From Desulfoprunum benzoelyticum (lineage in GTDB: Bacteria; Desulfobacterota; Desulfobulbia; Desulfobulbales; Desulfocapsaceae), in contig NZ_JACHEO010000005.1 of NCBI RefSeq assembly GCF_014201505.1, forward strand, positions 62,001-126,000: a stretch of 64,000 nucleotides of DNA, in the 5' to 3' direction. Within the stretch, counting starts at the first letter, position 1. Every line of letters begins with the position of its first letter. The notes under the pieces are model-generated. The model searched no databases and was not told the origin of the DNA. It saw nothing but the letters and a program-made list of their open reading frames with translations. Positions 1 to 6,733 of the stretch are shown in pieces. A program made the translations under genes and the position numbers.

Positions 1-225
1 CTTGACGCTCCGATGAATTTCAGCTCCCGCAGTGTTGGGCAGAAAGAAGGTGGCGCCTGCTTGTCTGGCAAGATGTTGAATATGGAATATCGGCAACTGC
101 CTGGTCCGGAAATATTCCAAAAGTTTCGCCGCGTTGATGGCAGCCTGGTCACTGCCTTCCAGCTCCATTCTGCCGTCTTGAAAATAGTCGTTTTGAATGT
201 CAATGAGAATGAGACCGAGAGACAT
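1..225 (-). CDS. Isochorismatase-family cysteine hydrolase (3' part cut off by window start)
   Basis: Reading the minus strand from an ATG at 225 gives 75 codons that run off the window edge, starting MSLGLILIDIQNDYF. The hydrophobic strand followed by D-x-Q-N-D-Y-F is the N-terminal signature of the isochorismatase/nicotinamidase superfamily, and the first Asp is the usual catalytic acid. A GGAG sits 5-6 bases before the ATG. The catalytic Lys and Cys would lie beyond the edge, so the substrate cannot be judged; members hydrolyse isochorismate, nicotinamide or related amides. The gene is followed on the same side by the glycerol-1-phosphate-dehydrogenase-like gene, also on the minus strand, with a gap of about 115 bases. 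Confidence 0.75.
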   Translation of the reverse strand, partial: MSLGLILIDIQNDYFQDGRMELEGSDQAAINAAKLLEYFRTRQLPIFHIQHLARQAGATFFLPNTAGAEIHRSVK

Positions 226-340
226 ATGTGCTCCTTGGTTTATGGTGGACACCGTTGTGACACCCCGAGTACTGCTCTGGACTATACCCTATCGTTGTTC
301 CTTTCGCGTCGCCGGAACAGGGGCGCTGTTAATTGCCGCG

Positions 341-1678
341 CTACATCAGCCACTCATCGATGATCTCATCGATGGCGGCAGGCAGCAACCCTGCGGCAAG
401 GCCGAGACTGAGAGAAGTGAAACGTTCGCGGATCGAGGCGGCATTGCACACGGCGTGGAAAAAATCTTCCCGTGTCGATCCGATATCCTCCAGCCGATGC
501 GCACCACCGGCCGACGCGAGACAGCGCTTGAACACCGCCGGGGAGCGCAGGCATGGCCTCAGGTTCGCCCTCAGTTCATCCCATGCCCCAGGCCGGCGAA
601 GGATCGCGACGGCCGCGGCCATACGGGTTGCGGCGAGATCATGCTGCTCGCGTACACGGGCGGCAAGAGGGCCCCAGTAGGCGGCATCGAAGTGGAGGGC
701 CGCCCTGGTGAAATCGGGTGTCTCCAGACGGAGAAGCCTGTCGTACAGGGCAGCGGCGAAGATCGTCGCGACCCCGACCTGGCGCCCGTGCAGATCATGG
801 CCACGTCCCGTGATATAGGCCTGCATGTCCAGCGTATGACTGATCAGGTGCTCGCCGCCTGAGGCCGGGAGCGAGGAGCCCTGCAGGGTCATGGCGCAGC
901 CGGAAAGCACGAGCGCTTCCAGGAGCCCCCGAAGAGTTGCGGGATCCTTTGCCTTGATGCCCGCGGGATGATCGAGATAGGTCGGTTCCACCTCAGTGAT
1001 GATGGCCGCCACCTCTTCGGAGTAGGGCTCGGCAAAGAGCTGGTGGTTCATGACCCAGTCGGAGGTGCTGACAGGTTTGGCCAAGACATCGCCCAATCCG
1101 GCCGTGGTGAGCCGGCTGGGCGCCGAGGCGATGACGGCCGGGTCGGCAGCGATGACAATCGGGGCCTTGGCCCTGAACAGACTCTTGATGCCGTTGATCG
1201 CGGGGGCGACGTTGGCGGCCGCAAACCCGTTCATCGAGGCCGCCGTAGCGAACACGGCATAGGGCTTGCGGGCCTCGGCGGCCAGCCATTTGACGAGATC
1301 GTTGATCACCCCGCTGCCGACGGCCAGGTAGGCATCGACGGTCGGCAGCGCGGAACGGAGCCGGCTCATGGTGACATCGTCGCATACCGGCGGCGATCCG
1401 TCAGGACCGTCGGGGATCAGATATTCCAGTACCGTCCAGCCCGAGGCTTGCAGGGCGTCGAGACAGGTCTCCCCGGCAACGGCCCGTGTGCGTTGGTCGA
1501 AGAACACCAGGACCGACGACATATGGGAGTGAGTCCTGAAATCCTCGGCGAGATGGGACGCGGCATCATGCCCGTACAGGAACGCGCGTGGAAGCTCCGA
1601 AATTCTCGCCACGGCAGGCCCGCGCAGGCGCATTTTCATATACTCGGGGAGATTCATGGGGCAGAGTGGTCTGTTCAC
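341..1678 (-). CDS. sn-glycerol-1-phosphate dehydrogenase-like protein (EgsA/AraM family)
   Basis: 445 residues of the iron/zinc-alcohol-dehydrogenase superfamily that contains archaeal EgsA and bacterial AraM, which reduce dihydroxyacetone phosphate to sn-glycerol-1-phosphate with NAD(P)H. Visible landmarks are the nucleotide-binding GSG at about 121-123 followed by INDLVKW, TAASMNGF at about 146, and likely metal ligands Asp197 (GLGDVLAK), His277 or His281 (SGGEHLISH) and His297 (LHGRQ). It is somewhat longer than AraM (about 400 residues). The start is GTG with AAGGA 6-7 bases upstream; an in-frame ATG eight codons later is possible. Substrate is inferred from family only, and a dehydroquinate-synthase-like activity cannot be excluded. 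Confidence 0.8.
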   Translation of the reverse strand: MNRPLCPMNLPEYMKMRLRGPAVARISELPRAFLYGHDAASHLAEDFRTHSHMSSVLVFFDQRTRAVAGETCLDALQASGWTVLEYLIPDGPDGSPPVCDDVTMSRLRSALPTVDAYLAVGSGVINDLVKWLAAEARKPYAVFATAASMNGFAAANVAPAINGIKSLFRAKAPIVIAADPAVIASAPSRLTTAGLGDVLAKPVSTSDWVMNHQLFAEPYSEEVAAIITEVEPTYLDHPAGIKAKDPATLRGLLEALVLSGCAMTLQGSSLPASGGEHLISHTLDMQAYITGRGHDLHGRQVGVATIFAAALYDRLLRLETPDFTRAALHFDAAYWGPLAARVREQHDLAATRMAAAVAILRRPGAWDELRANLRPCLRSPAVFKRCLASAGGAHRLEDIGSTREDFFHAVCNAASIRERFTSLSLGLAAGLLPAAIDEIIDEWLM

Positions 1679-1737
1679 CTGTGATCCTTGTCAAAGAGTT
1701 TGCGTTGCCAACGCCACATTCCGCCGCGCCGACCTAT

Positions 1738-2484
1738 TCACCGCCCCATCAGCGCGAACACGCCCCAGCCCAGGTATTCACGCGTGTACGCGGCGTAGCG
1801 CGCGGGTTCCGCGGTCAGCTGGGCTCGCACCTCTTTGGCGAACTCGTCGTCGGGATTGGCGTCAAGCCAGCGGCGCATGGTGAGCCACTTGGCCGCCTCA
1901 TATCTGTCCCAGCTGTCCTGGTCGGCCACAACCATTTCCACGACGTCGTAGCCGAGGCGGCCGAAAAACACGAGAAGTTCCGGAAGCAGGAGAAAGTCGG
2001 AGATCGAACCGGCAAGACATCCCCTAGCCACATCCTCCGTCGGCGGCAACTGCCGCCAGTAGGGCTCGCCGATGAGGATGATCCCTCCGGGGCGCAGGCT
2101 CCGCGCCAGCAGCTCGATGGTGCCGGCGAATCCCCCGCCGATCCAGGTAGCGCCGACACAGGCGGCCACATCGACCTTTTCGTCGGCGACGTAGCCGGCG
2201 GCATCGCCATGGATGAACGTGACGTGATGATTGACGCCGAGTTCTTCAGCCCGGAGTTTCGCCTGCTCGGTGAACAACCGGCTCATGTCGATGCCGATGC
2301 CGCTGACGCCGTGATCGCGGGCCCAGGTGCACAGCATCTCCCCCGAACCGCTGCCGAGGTCGAGCACCCGGACACCCGGTTCCAGACGCAGCGCCGCGCC
2401 GAGAGTAACGAGCTTTTCGGGGGTGAACGGGTTGTGGATGCGGTGAGCACTTTCGGTGATGTTGAATATCCGTGGGATGTCCAT
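1738..2484 (-). CDS. Class I SAM-dependent methyltransferase
   Basis: 248 residues with a Rossmann methyltransferase core: motif I VLDLGSGSGE at about 39-48, an acidic residue ending strand 2 (GIGIDMS), HGDAAGY as the motif II region and LRPGGIILIGEP as motif III. The substrate cannot be told from sequence; similar stand-alone methyltransferases act on small molecules. It lies upstream of the glycerol-1-phosphate-dehydrogenase-like gene on the same strand with about 60 bases between, so the two may be co-transcribed. The start ATG is preceded by a GGAAATTTC stretch, a modest ribosome site. Confidence 0.8.
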   Translation of the reverse strand: MDIPRIFNITESAHRIHNPFTPEKLVTLGAALRLEPGVRVLDLGSGSGEMLCTWARDHGVSGIGIDMSRLFTEQAKLRAEELGVNHHVTFIHGDAAGYVADEKVDVAACVGATWIGGGFAGTIELLARSLRPGGIILIGEPYWRQLPPTEDVARGCLAGSISDFLLLPELLVFFGRLGYDVVEMVVADQDSWDRYEAAKWLTMRRWLDANPDDEFAKEVRAQLTAEPARYAAYTREYLGWGVFALMGR

Positions 2485-2608
2485 CGTGGGAAATTTCCTT
2501 AGGGGTGTGAAGAGGTTCGGTCAGGGCGTAACGCGAAAGCCCACCGGACCAGCGCTGTTTGCGGGGTCCGAGTGTAGGCAGTTATGAAATTTTTTTTCTT
2601 TTAGTTGG

Positions 2609-3685
2609 TTACCAGTCATTAGTCCAATCGTATCGCTCATAATCAATATTGAGCAGATGTTCTTTTAGTTCTCTTTGTATCGAAATCTCAAGGTGATTGA
2701 AAATTCCTCGCAACTCATCATCAATTGCCTCTTGATTATAACCTAATTCTTCAGCCTTTCTATACCATTCGAGACCAGACCCAACATTACCTGTCTGAAT
2801 GTTAACTGCACCAAGTAACGTACAAGGATGAAAACTTTTTGGATTCAATAAGTGCGCTTGTTCACCAAGACTCAGTGCTTCAGCCCATTCCATTAAATCC
2901 CTTTTTGCTCCACCATAGGTTGTGTATATCGCAGATTTTAGTCTCTTGTCTTTTATTCGAGATACGTCGATTGAGCTTAACAAAGAAACGGCCTTATTTG
3001 CACTGTTGCATTTTCTAAAATGCTTACTTGCATTAACCGCAGACCAAGGGTTTTTGTCATTTTCGAATTCGATAGCATAGAATTTAGCTTCATTTTTATG
3101 ATACCTTTCTCTCAGTTCTATTGTAAAATATGTCCGATAGTTATTATTGCCGTTTTTCCAAAGCCAAATAAAATCTTCTTCAGGCAAACGTACACCTTTG
3201 TCCACCGTACGAAGAATATCCATTAATTTTGGATAATCATCCTTATCTATAAATAGAGAAAGGTTATATTTATCCCTAAGTTCAAATTGCTTAGCTTTTG
3301 CTTTGTTTTTAGGGCTTTTATCGAAAGATCGCTTTTCTGCTGCAATTCGTTCTTGCGTGACCTTCATTCTGGCTTGAAGAGCTTCTCTTTGTAGATTTTG
3401 TTCAGATTGTTCTTTGAGAAACCTTTCTTTTGCATCCCTCTTTCGTGCAGATTGCTCTGGTTCTGCAGATTTCAAAAACTCAGCGAAGTTGGTTTCATTT
3501 TTTGTATATCTGAGTAGCGCGTAAAGCGCATTTTTGAATAAAAAATCATGGGCGTAGTTAGAAATAGATCTACCGTTCTCCAATTCCTTGAGTATATTTG
3601 ACAGACGACTCCCAGGGATCAAAGCACCAGCTAGATCTTCAACATGGTATTTGATTGCTATGTCTTTATATATATCTGAATGCAT
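2609..3685 (-). CDS. Orphan AT-rich hypothetical protein with coiled coil and TPR-like C-terminus
   Basis: 358 residues, no family recognised. The N-terminal ~70 residues look globular and helical; residues about 75-125 are rich in K, E, R and Q, giving a predicted coiled coil; the last ~120 residues contain alternating helices of TPR style (for example the stretch around ALSLGEQAHLLNP and GLEWYRKAEELGYN). No signal peptide, membrane segment or nuclease motif is obvious. Its base composition is far more AT-rich than the neighbours, with codons such as AAA, AAT and TTA frequent, which points to recent transfer. It sits in the accessory patch beside a tRNA-Arg, next to toxin-antitoxin remnants. 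A defence or mobile-element cargo role is only a guess. Confidence 0.6.
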   Translation of the reverse strand: MHSDIYKDIAIKYHVEDLAGALIPGSRLSNILKELENGRSISNYAHDFLFKNALYALLRYTKNETNFAEFLKSAEPEQSARKRDAKERFLKEQSEQNLQREALQARMKVTQERIAAEKRSFDKSPKNKAKAKQFELRDKYNLSLFIDKDDYPKLMDILRTVDKGVRLPEEDFIWLWKNGNNNYRTYFTIELRERYHKNEAKFYAIEFENDKNPWSAVNASKHFRKCNSANKAVSLLSSIDVSRIKDKRLKSAIYTTYGGAKRDLMEWAEALSLGEQAHLLNPKSFHPCTLLGAVNIQTGNVGSGLEWYRKAEELGYNQEAIDDELRGIFNHLEISIQRELKEHLLNIDYERYDWTNDW

Positions 3686-3910
3686 TTGTTATTTTTGGTA
3701 GTACGTTCATAACGTTTAATATACGGCGTTAGCTTTTTGGGGAAGAAAGTGCGAGACCGCTTCCGTCTCATCCCCCGCTCTCGCTACTCCGCGCCGTCGC
3801 AAATTTACACATCCTTCCGCAAAGTTTCTGCCTAGTACTTCCCATGTAATAGAAATATCAGAATTTTCACTTAACATAGACCAGAACCTGACAATTGACA
3901 AGCGAGAATG

Positions 3911-4016
3911 GTTAGGGGCCGTTACGAAATAACCATTACATCTTCACCCATTTCGTTACGGCCCCTTATGCCGGTATCGAGACTCCACCGTTACGGTTAT
4001 TTTATACAACGGCTTA
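3911..4016 (+). repeat. Dispersed ~107-bp palindromic repeat, copy 1
   Basis: Aligns over its length with 8998-9104. The first ~57 bases are nearly identical in both copies and the rest is weaker, ending in the shared TACAACGGCTTA. Within it, 3915-3930 and 3950-3965 form an inverted repeat (GGGGCCGTTACGAAAT against ATTTCGTTACGGCCCC, one mismatch) with a 19-base loop, so a strong stem-loop is expected. Both copies are intergenic and in the same orientation. This resembles a REP/MITE-type element; no transposase is nearby. Confidence 0.75.
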
Positions 4017-4277
4017 GGAATTGACGTTCGCCTTTCTGGACAAATGCCGCTATTATGTTGAGTCAACCTCACTGGGCCAATTTTGTTTGGCGCCAAGCGA
4101 TCGATCCACATGTTGAAAGGGTAAGGCAAACAGTCAACGCGTCGCCATCTCCCAAACAATCGAATGGAGATCCAACGGTCCACTTCTGACATGACATCCT
4201 GCTGTGCTCCTTGTCTTCTTGCCGGGACCGCCTTGTAATCTTACCAGTAAGATAACAAACCGGAACAGGAGAACGCC

Positions 4278-4541
4278 ATTTCAGATGTCACCACTTCCAG
4301 AATGTCTTCAAAGGGCGAGGTCGTCATCCCGGAATCTGTCAGGGATAGATTGAAATTCAAACCCGACGCATAATTCATCGTTGTTGCTGAGGGTGACGTT
4401 GTCATTTTCAAGGTGATCACCCCTCCTCCATTCAACGAATTTGAGGATTTGATCGCCGAGGCAAGAAGACATGGGAGGAAAGCAGGCCTGAAGCAATCCG
4501 ATATCACTGCGGCAACTGCAAAAGTACGGGGCCGTAAGTGA
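4278..4541 (+). pseudogene. AbrB/MazE-type antitoxin, broken by an internal stop
   Basis: The plus frame reads ISDVTTSRMSSKGEVVIPES and then a short basic turn up to KPDA, which is the swapped-hairpin AbrB DNA-binding fold of VapB-like antitoxins. A TAA at 4371-4373 interrupts it exactly where relatives have Gln before FIVV; after the stop the frame continues with FIVVAEGDVVIFK and a basic C-terminus to TGA at 4539-4541. No ATG is left at the expected start, where AGGAG at about 4267 is followed by an ATT codon. The end overlaps the start of the toxin remnant, as in a working toxin-antitoxin operon. Confidence 0.75.
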
Positions 4542-4746
4542 AGATCGTTATCGACACCAACGTCTTTATCTCAGGGATCTTCTTCGCAGGCCCTCGGAAT
4601 CGGATTCTGCAAGCGTGGCAGGCCGGTTTCTTGCCTGTGGGGCCAGGATCATTGTCAGTGGCGATAAGCACTTGTTGGGAATATCGGGATACCGAGGGAT
4701 GAAGGTTCTGAAACCTCGTGCCTTCGTCGATCGGATGCTCGCCTGA
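4538..4746 (+). pseudogene. PIN-domain toxin remnant (internal deletion and frameshift)
   Basis: Starting at GTG 4538 the frame gives VKIVIDTNVFISGIFFAG and continues to about 4625, the N-terminus of PIN-family (COG1569-like) ribonuclease toxins with the first catalytic Asp in DTN. The matching C-terminus appears in another frame: ARIIVSGDKHLLGISGYRG and on to TGA at 4744-4746. The middle of the domain (roughly 70-80 residues, with the other acidic catalytic residues) is missing, and the two ends are out of frame. The product cannot be an active nuclease. Confidence 0.78.
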
Positions 4747-4773
4747 CAGGTTGGGTGACGAAAAGGCCGGGCG

Positions 4774-4815
4774 CACAAATAGAAACAGCCGCTTGGACAT
4801 ATATCCAAGCGGCTG
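4774..4815 (-). terminator. Rho-independent terminator after tRNA-Arg(CCG)
   Basis: 4786-4797 and 4804-4815 form a perfect 12-bp stem (CAGCCGCTTGGA with its complement) and a 6-base loop. On the minus strand it is followed by the T-rich TTTCTATTTGT. It lies 7 bases beyond the encoded CCA of the tRNA, so it should end the tRNA transcript. Confidence 0.8.
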
Positions 4816-4822
4816 CTATCGT

Positions 4823-4899
4823 TGGTGGACGAGGCGGGATTCGGACCCGCGACCTTCGGCTTCGGAGGCCGACACTCTATCCAGCTGAGCTACCCGTCC
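4823..4899 (-). tRNA. tRNA-Arg (anticodon CCG)
   Basis: 77 nt on the minus strand. The acceptor arm GGACGGG pairs with CTCGTCC with one G-U, followed by discriminator A and an encoded CCA. D arm GCTC/GAGT, anticodon stem TCGGC/GCCGA with loop CTCCGAA (anticodon CCG, reading CGG), and a T arm with TTCGAATC-type loop (TCCGAATC here) are all visible. Its 3' end faces the AT-rich accessory patch. Confidence 0.93.
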
Positions 4900-4954
4900 C
4901 TGTGGTCGTTCGAGGTAGAGGATGCTGTGGGCATACCCTCTGAAAACGAGGCCC

Positions 4955-4982
4955 ATAGTACCACAAAAAACGGTGTTGGCAA
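4955..4982 (-). promoter_or_regulatory. Likely sigma-70 promoter for tRNA-Arg(CCG)
   Basis: On the minus strand TTGCCA (4982-4977), a 16-base spacer and TACTAT (4960-4955) precede the tRNA by about 55 bases. The hexamers are good matches to the consensus; the call is by eye. Confidence 0.5.
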
Positions 4983-5001
4983 TACAATTATCGTCGCCGC
5001 T

Positions 5002-5022
5002 GCCGGCCGGAACCAGGCCGGC
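5002..5022 (-). terminator. Stem-loop after the HNH gene (possible terminator)
   Basis: GCCGGCC at 5002-5008 pairs with GGCCGGC ending at 5022, just beyond the stop of the HNH gene. There is no T-tract behind it on the minus strand, so termination would be weak or factor-dependent. Confidence 0.3.
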
Positions 5023-5027
5023 GGCCG

Positions 5028-5348
5028 TCAATCGTGGTGCGACGGCGGGGGTTTGGGGCCGTGGAGCAGGTATTCCTCCCATTCGAGGGGCAGCATGACC
5101 TTCTTGCGGTTGTTGCAGTCCTTGCACGCCGGCACCAGGTTGGCCTTGGTGCTCCGCCCACCCCGGGCCAGCGGCACGAGGTGGTCCATGGTCAGTTCGG
5201 TCGGCGTGAACCGGCCGCCGCAATAGTGGCAGACCCCGCGGGCGATCTTGTGCTGCCACCACCGCGTCCGCCGCAGCTCACGCGCCTTGGCCTTCTCCCG
5301 GCGCAGATCCGCCTCGTCGACCCCGTCGAAGCCGAAATAATCGCTCAT
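5028..5348 (-). CDS. HNH endonuclease-family protein
   Basis: 106 residues with a complete HNH zinc-finger nuclease motif: CHYCGG (first Cys pair), TMDHLVPLARGG (the His-containing core), an Asn in KANLVPACKDCNNRKK and the second Cys pair CKDC. HNH proteins of this size cut or nick DNA; chromosomal copies of unknown role are common. The N-terminus is basic and helical. The start overlaps the folC stop by 4 bases, so it is the last gene of a uvrD-like/folC/HNH operon, which argues for a resident rather than a mobile gene. Specific function unknown. Confidence 0.85.
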   Translation of the reverse strand: MSDYFGFDGVDEADLRREKAKARELRRTRWWQHKIARGVCHYCGGRFTPTELTMDHLVPLARGGRSTKANLVPACKDCNNRKKVMLPLEWEEYLLHGPKPPPSHHD

Positions 5349-6679
5349 CCGTCGACAACCTCGCCGCGCAGGATCTTGCGCACCTCGCCGAGCAGATAGA
5401 GCGAGCCGGCGACGACGATGCAGTCCTCCGGACCCGAGACCGCCCCGGCCCGGGCGAGGGCGGCCCGGATGTCGGCGACGCAGTCGGCCTTGGCCTGCCC
5501 GTCCGGCGGCAGGCAGGCCAGCAGCCGCTCCGGCGTGGCGGCCCGTTCCCCGGGGGCGCTGGTCAGGATCAGCCGGTGAACGACCGGAGAGATCGCGGCG
5601 AGGGCGGTGGTGAGGTCCTTGTCGCCCATCGCCCCCCAGACACAGACCAGGCGCCGGTCACCGAATTCGGCGACCAGGGCCTCGACCAGGCGCTGCACCC
5701 CGTCGGGGTTGTGGGCCCCGTCGAGCAGGTACCAGCGCTGGTCCGGGCCGGCGTCGCCGAGTTCCCCCGGCTCCGACACGATATCGGCCTGAAAATACTC
5801 CATTCGCCCCGGCCACGAGACCGCCGCCACCCCGGCGGCGATCGCCGCCGGCTCGAGCGGATAGCCGAATTGCCCGAGCAGCAGCGCCGCGGCGATCGCG
5901 ACCGAGCTGTTCTGCCGCTGGTAGCCGCCCCGCAGGGCACAACGCAGGCCGCCGATCGTGCGCTGCAGCGGCGGGATCAGCCCGTTCCAGGTCCAGCGGC
6001 CGTCGGGGTCGTCGCGGTAGTCGAAATCCCGCCCGAGCACGTAGAGGGCCGCCCCCCGCTCCCGGCAGGTCCGCTCGACCACCGCCGCCGCCTCCGGCAC
6101 TGTGGCGCTGGAGATCACCGGCACCCCGGCCTTGATGATGCCGGCCTTCTCCCCCGCCACCTCGGTCAGATTGGCGCCGAGGTAGGCCTCGTGGTCCATA
6201 CTGATGCTGGTGATGATCGCGACCATCGGCGTCACTACGTTGGTGGCGTCGAGCCGGCCGCCCATCCCGGTCTCGAGGACGACGACGTCGACCTGTCTCT
6301 CGGCGAACCACAGCAGGGCCAGGGCGGTGCAGAACTCGAAGAAGGTGATCTGCTCCGGCCCGAGGACCTTCCGAATCCGCGTCGCCAGGCGGGCGAAGGT
6401 CTCGCGGTCGATATAGCGGTCGCCCAGCCGGAACCGCTCGCGCACGTCGCTCAGATGCGGCGAGGTGTAGAGCCCGGCCCGGTAGCCGGCGCGGCCGAGG
6501 ATCGCAACGAGGTTGGCGCTGACCGAGCCCTTGCCGTTGGTCCCGGCGACATGGACGCAGCGCAGGCCCCGCTCCGGACTGCCGACCTGGTCGAGAAACC
6601 TCCGCATCGCCTCGAGTCCGAGTTTGATCTTGTGCATCTGCAGACTATAGAGATAGTCAACGGCTTCCTGGTAGTCCAT
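5345..6679 (-). CDS. folC: Bifunctional folylpolyglutamate synthase / dihydrofolate synthase
   Basis: 444 residues of the Mur-ligase superfamily. It adds L-glutamate to dihydropteroate and to folates in an ATP-dependent reaction in the cytoplasm. The P-loop HVAGTNGKGS (about 43-52), the TSPHL segment, ETGMGGRLDATN and the later DGAHNPDG motif are the FolC signatures. Length is normal. The start ATG (MDYQEAVDYLYSL) matches the conserved N-terminus. It lies about 55 bases downstream of the helicase gene and overlaps the HNH gene by 4 bases. Confidence 0.95.
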   Translation of the reverse strand: MDYQEAVDYLYSLQMHKIKLGLEAMRRFLDQVGSPERGLRCVHVAGTNGKGSVSANLVAILGRAGYRAGLYTSPHLSDVRERFRLGDRYIDRETFARLATRIRKVLGPEQITFFEFCTALALLWFAERQVDVVVLETGMGGRLDATNVVTPMVAIITSISMDHEAYLGANLTEVAGEKAGIIKAGVPVISSATVPEAAAVVERTCRERGAALYVLGRDFDYRDDPDGRWTWNGLIPPLQRTIGGLRCALRGGYQRQNSSVAIAAALLLGQFGYPLEPAAIAAGVAAVSWPGRMEYFQADIVSEPGELGDAGPDQRWYLLDGAHNPDGVQRLVEALVAEFGDRRLVCVWGAMGDKDLTTALAAISPVVHRLILTSAPGERAATPERLLACLPPDGQAKADCVADIRAALARAGAVSGPEDCIVVAGSLYLLGEVRKILRGEVVDG

Positions 6680-6733
6680 ATCGGTTTCGGGGGTTGAGGG
6701 AAGGAGAGGGCCGAGGCGGCGCCGGGGCCGGGG

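Larger units (their letters stand above)
3686..4822. other. Accessory intergenic patch without an intact gene
   Basis: About 1.1 kb between the orphan AT-rich gene and tRNA-Arg. It holds one copy of the 107-bp palindromic repeat (3911-4016), a broken AbrB-type antitoxin and PIN toxin (4278-4746) and a tRNA-associated terminator hairpin. Short open frames at 3716-3901 and 3956-4192 (minus) show no recognisable protein; the second runs into the repeat. The patch lies directly beyond the 3' end of a tRNA gene, a common integration point, but I could not find a matching attachment-site duplication. Confidence 0.6.

Noticed and set aside
13-363. Plus-strand open frame at the window start
   Set aside because: The minus strand encodes a clear isochorismatase-like N-terminus (1-225) over the same bases.
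3700-3740. TAACG...CGTTAG sequence resembling the end of an integron attC site
   Set aside because: Only one end is present, the core does not fit the GTTRRRY consensus fully, and no integrase or second site is near.
3716-3901. Minus-strand open frame of 61 codons
   Set aside because: TTG start, no family and uneven base composition along its length; not supported as a gene.
3956-4192. Minus-strand open frame of 78 codons
   Set aside because: It runs into the palindromic repeat, shows no recognisable domain and has no good ribosome site.
2560-4860. GGGTCCGA shared by the tRNA-Arg T arm and position ~2564, considered as an attachment-site duplication
   Set aside because: Only 8 bases and in inverted rather than direct orientation, so it is not a credible attL/attR pair.
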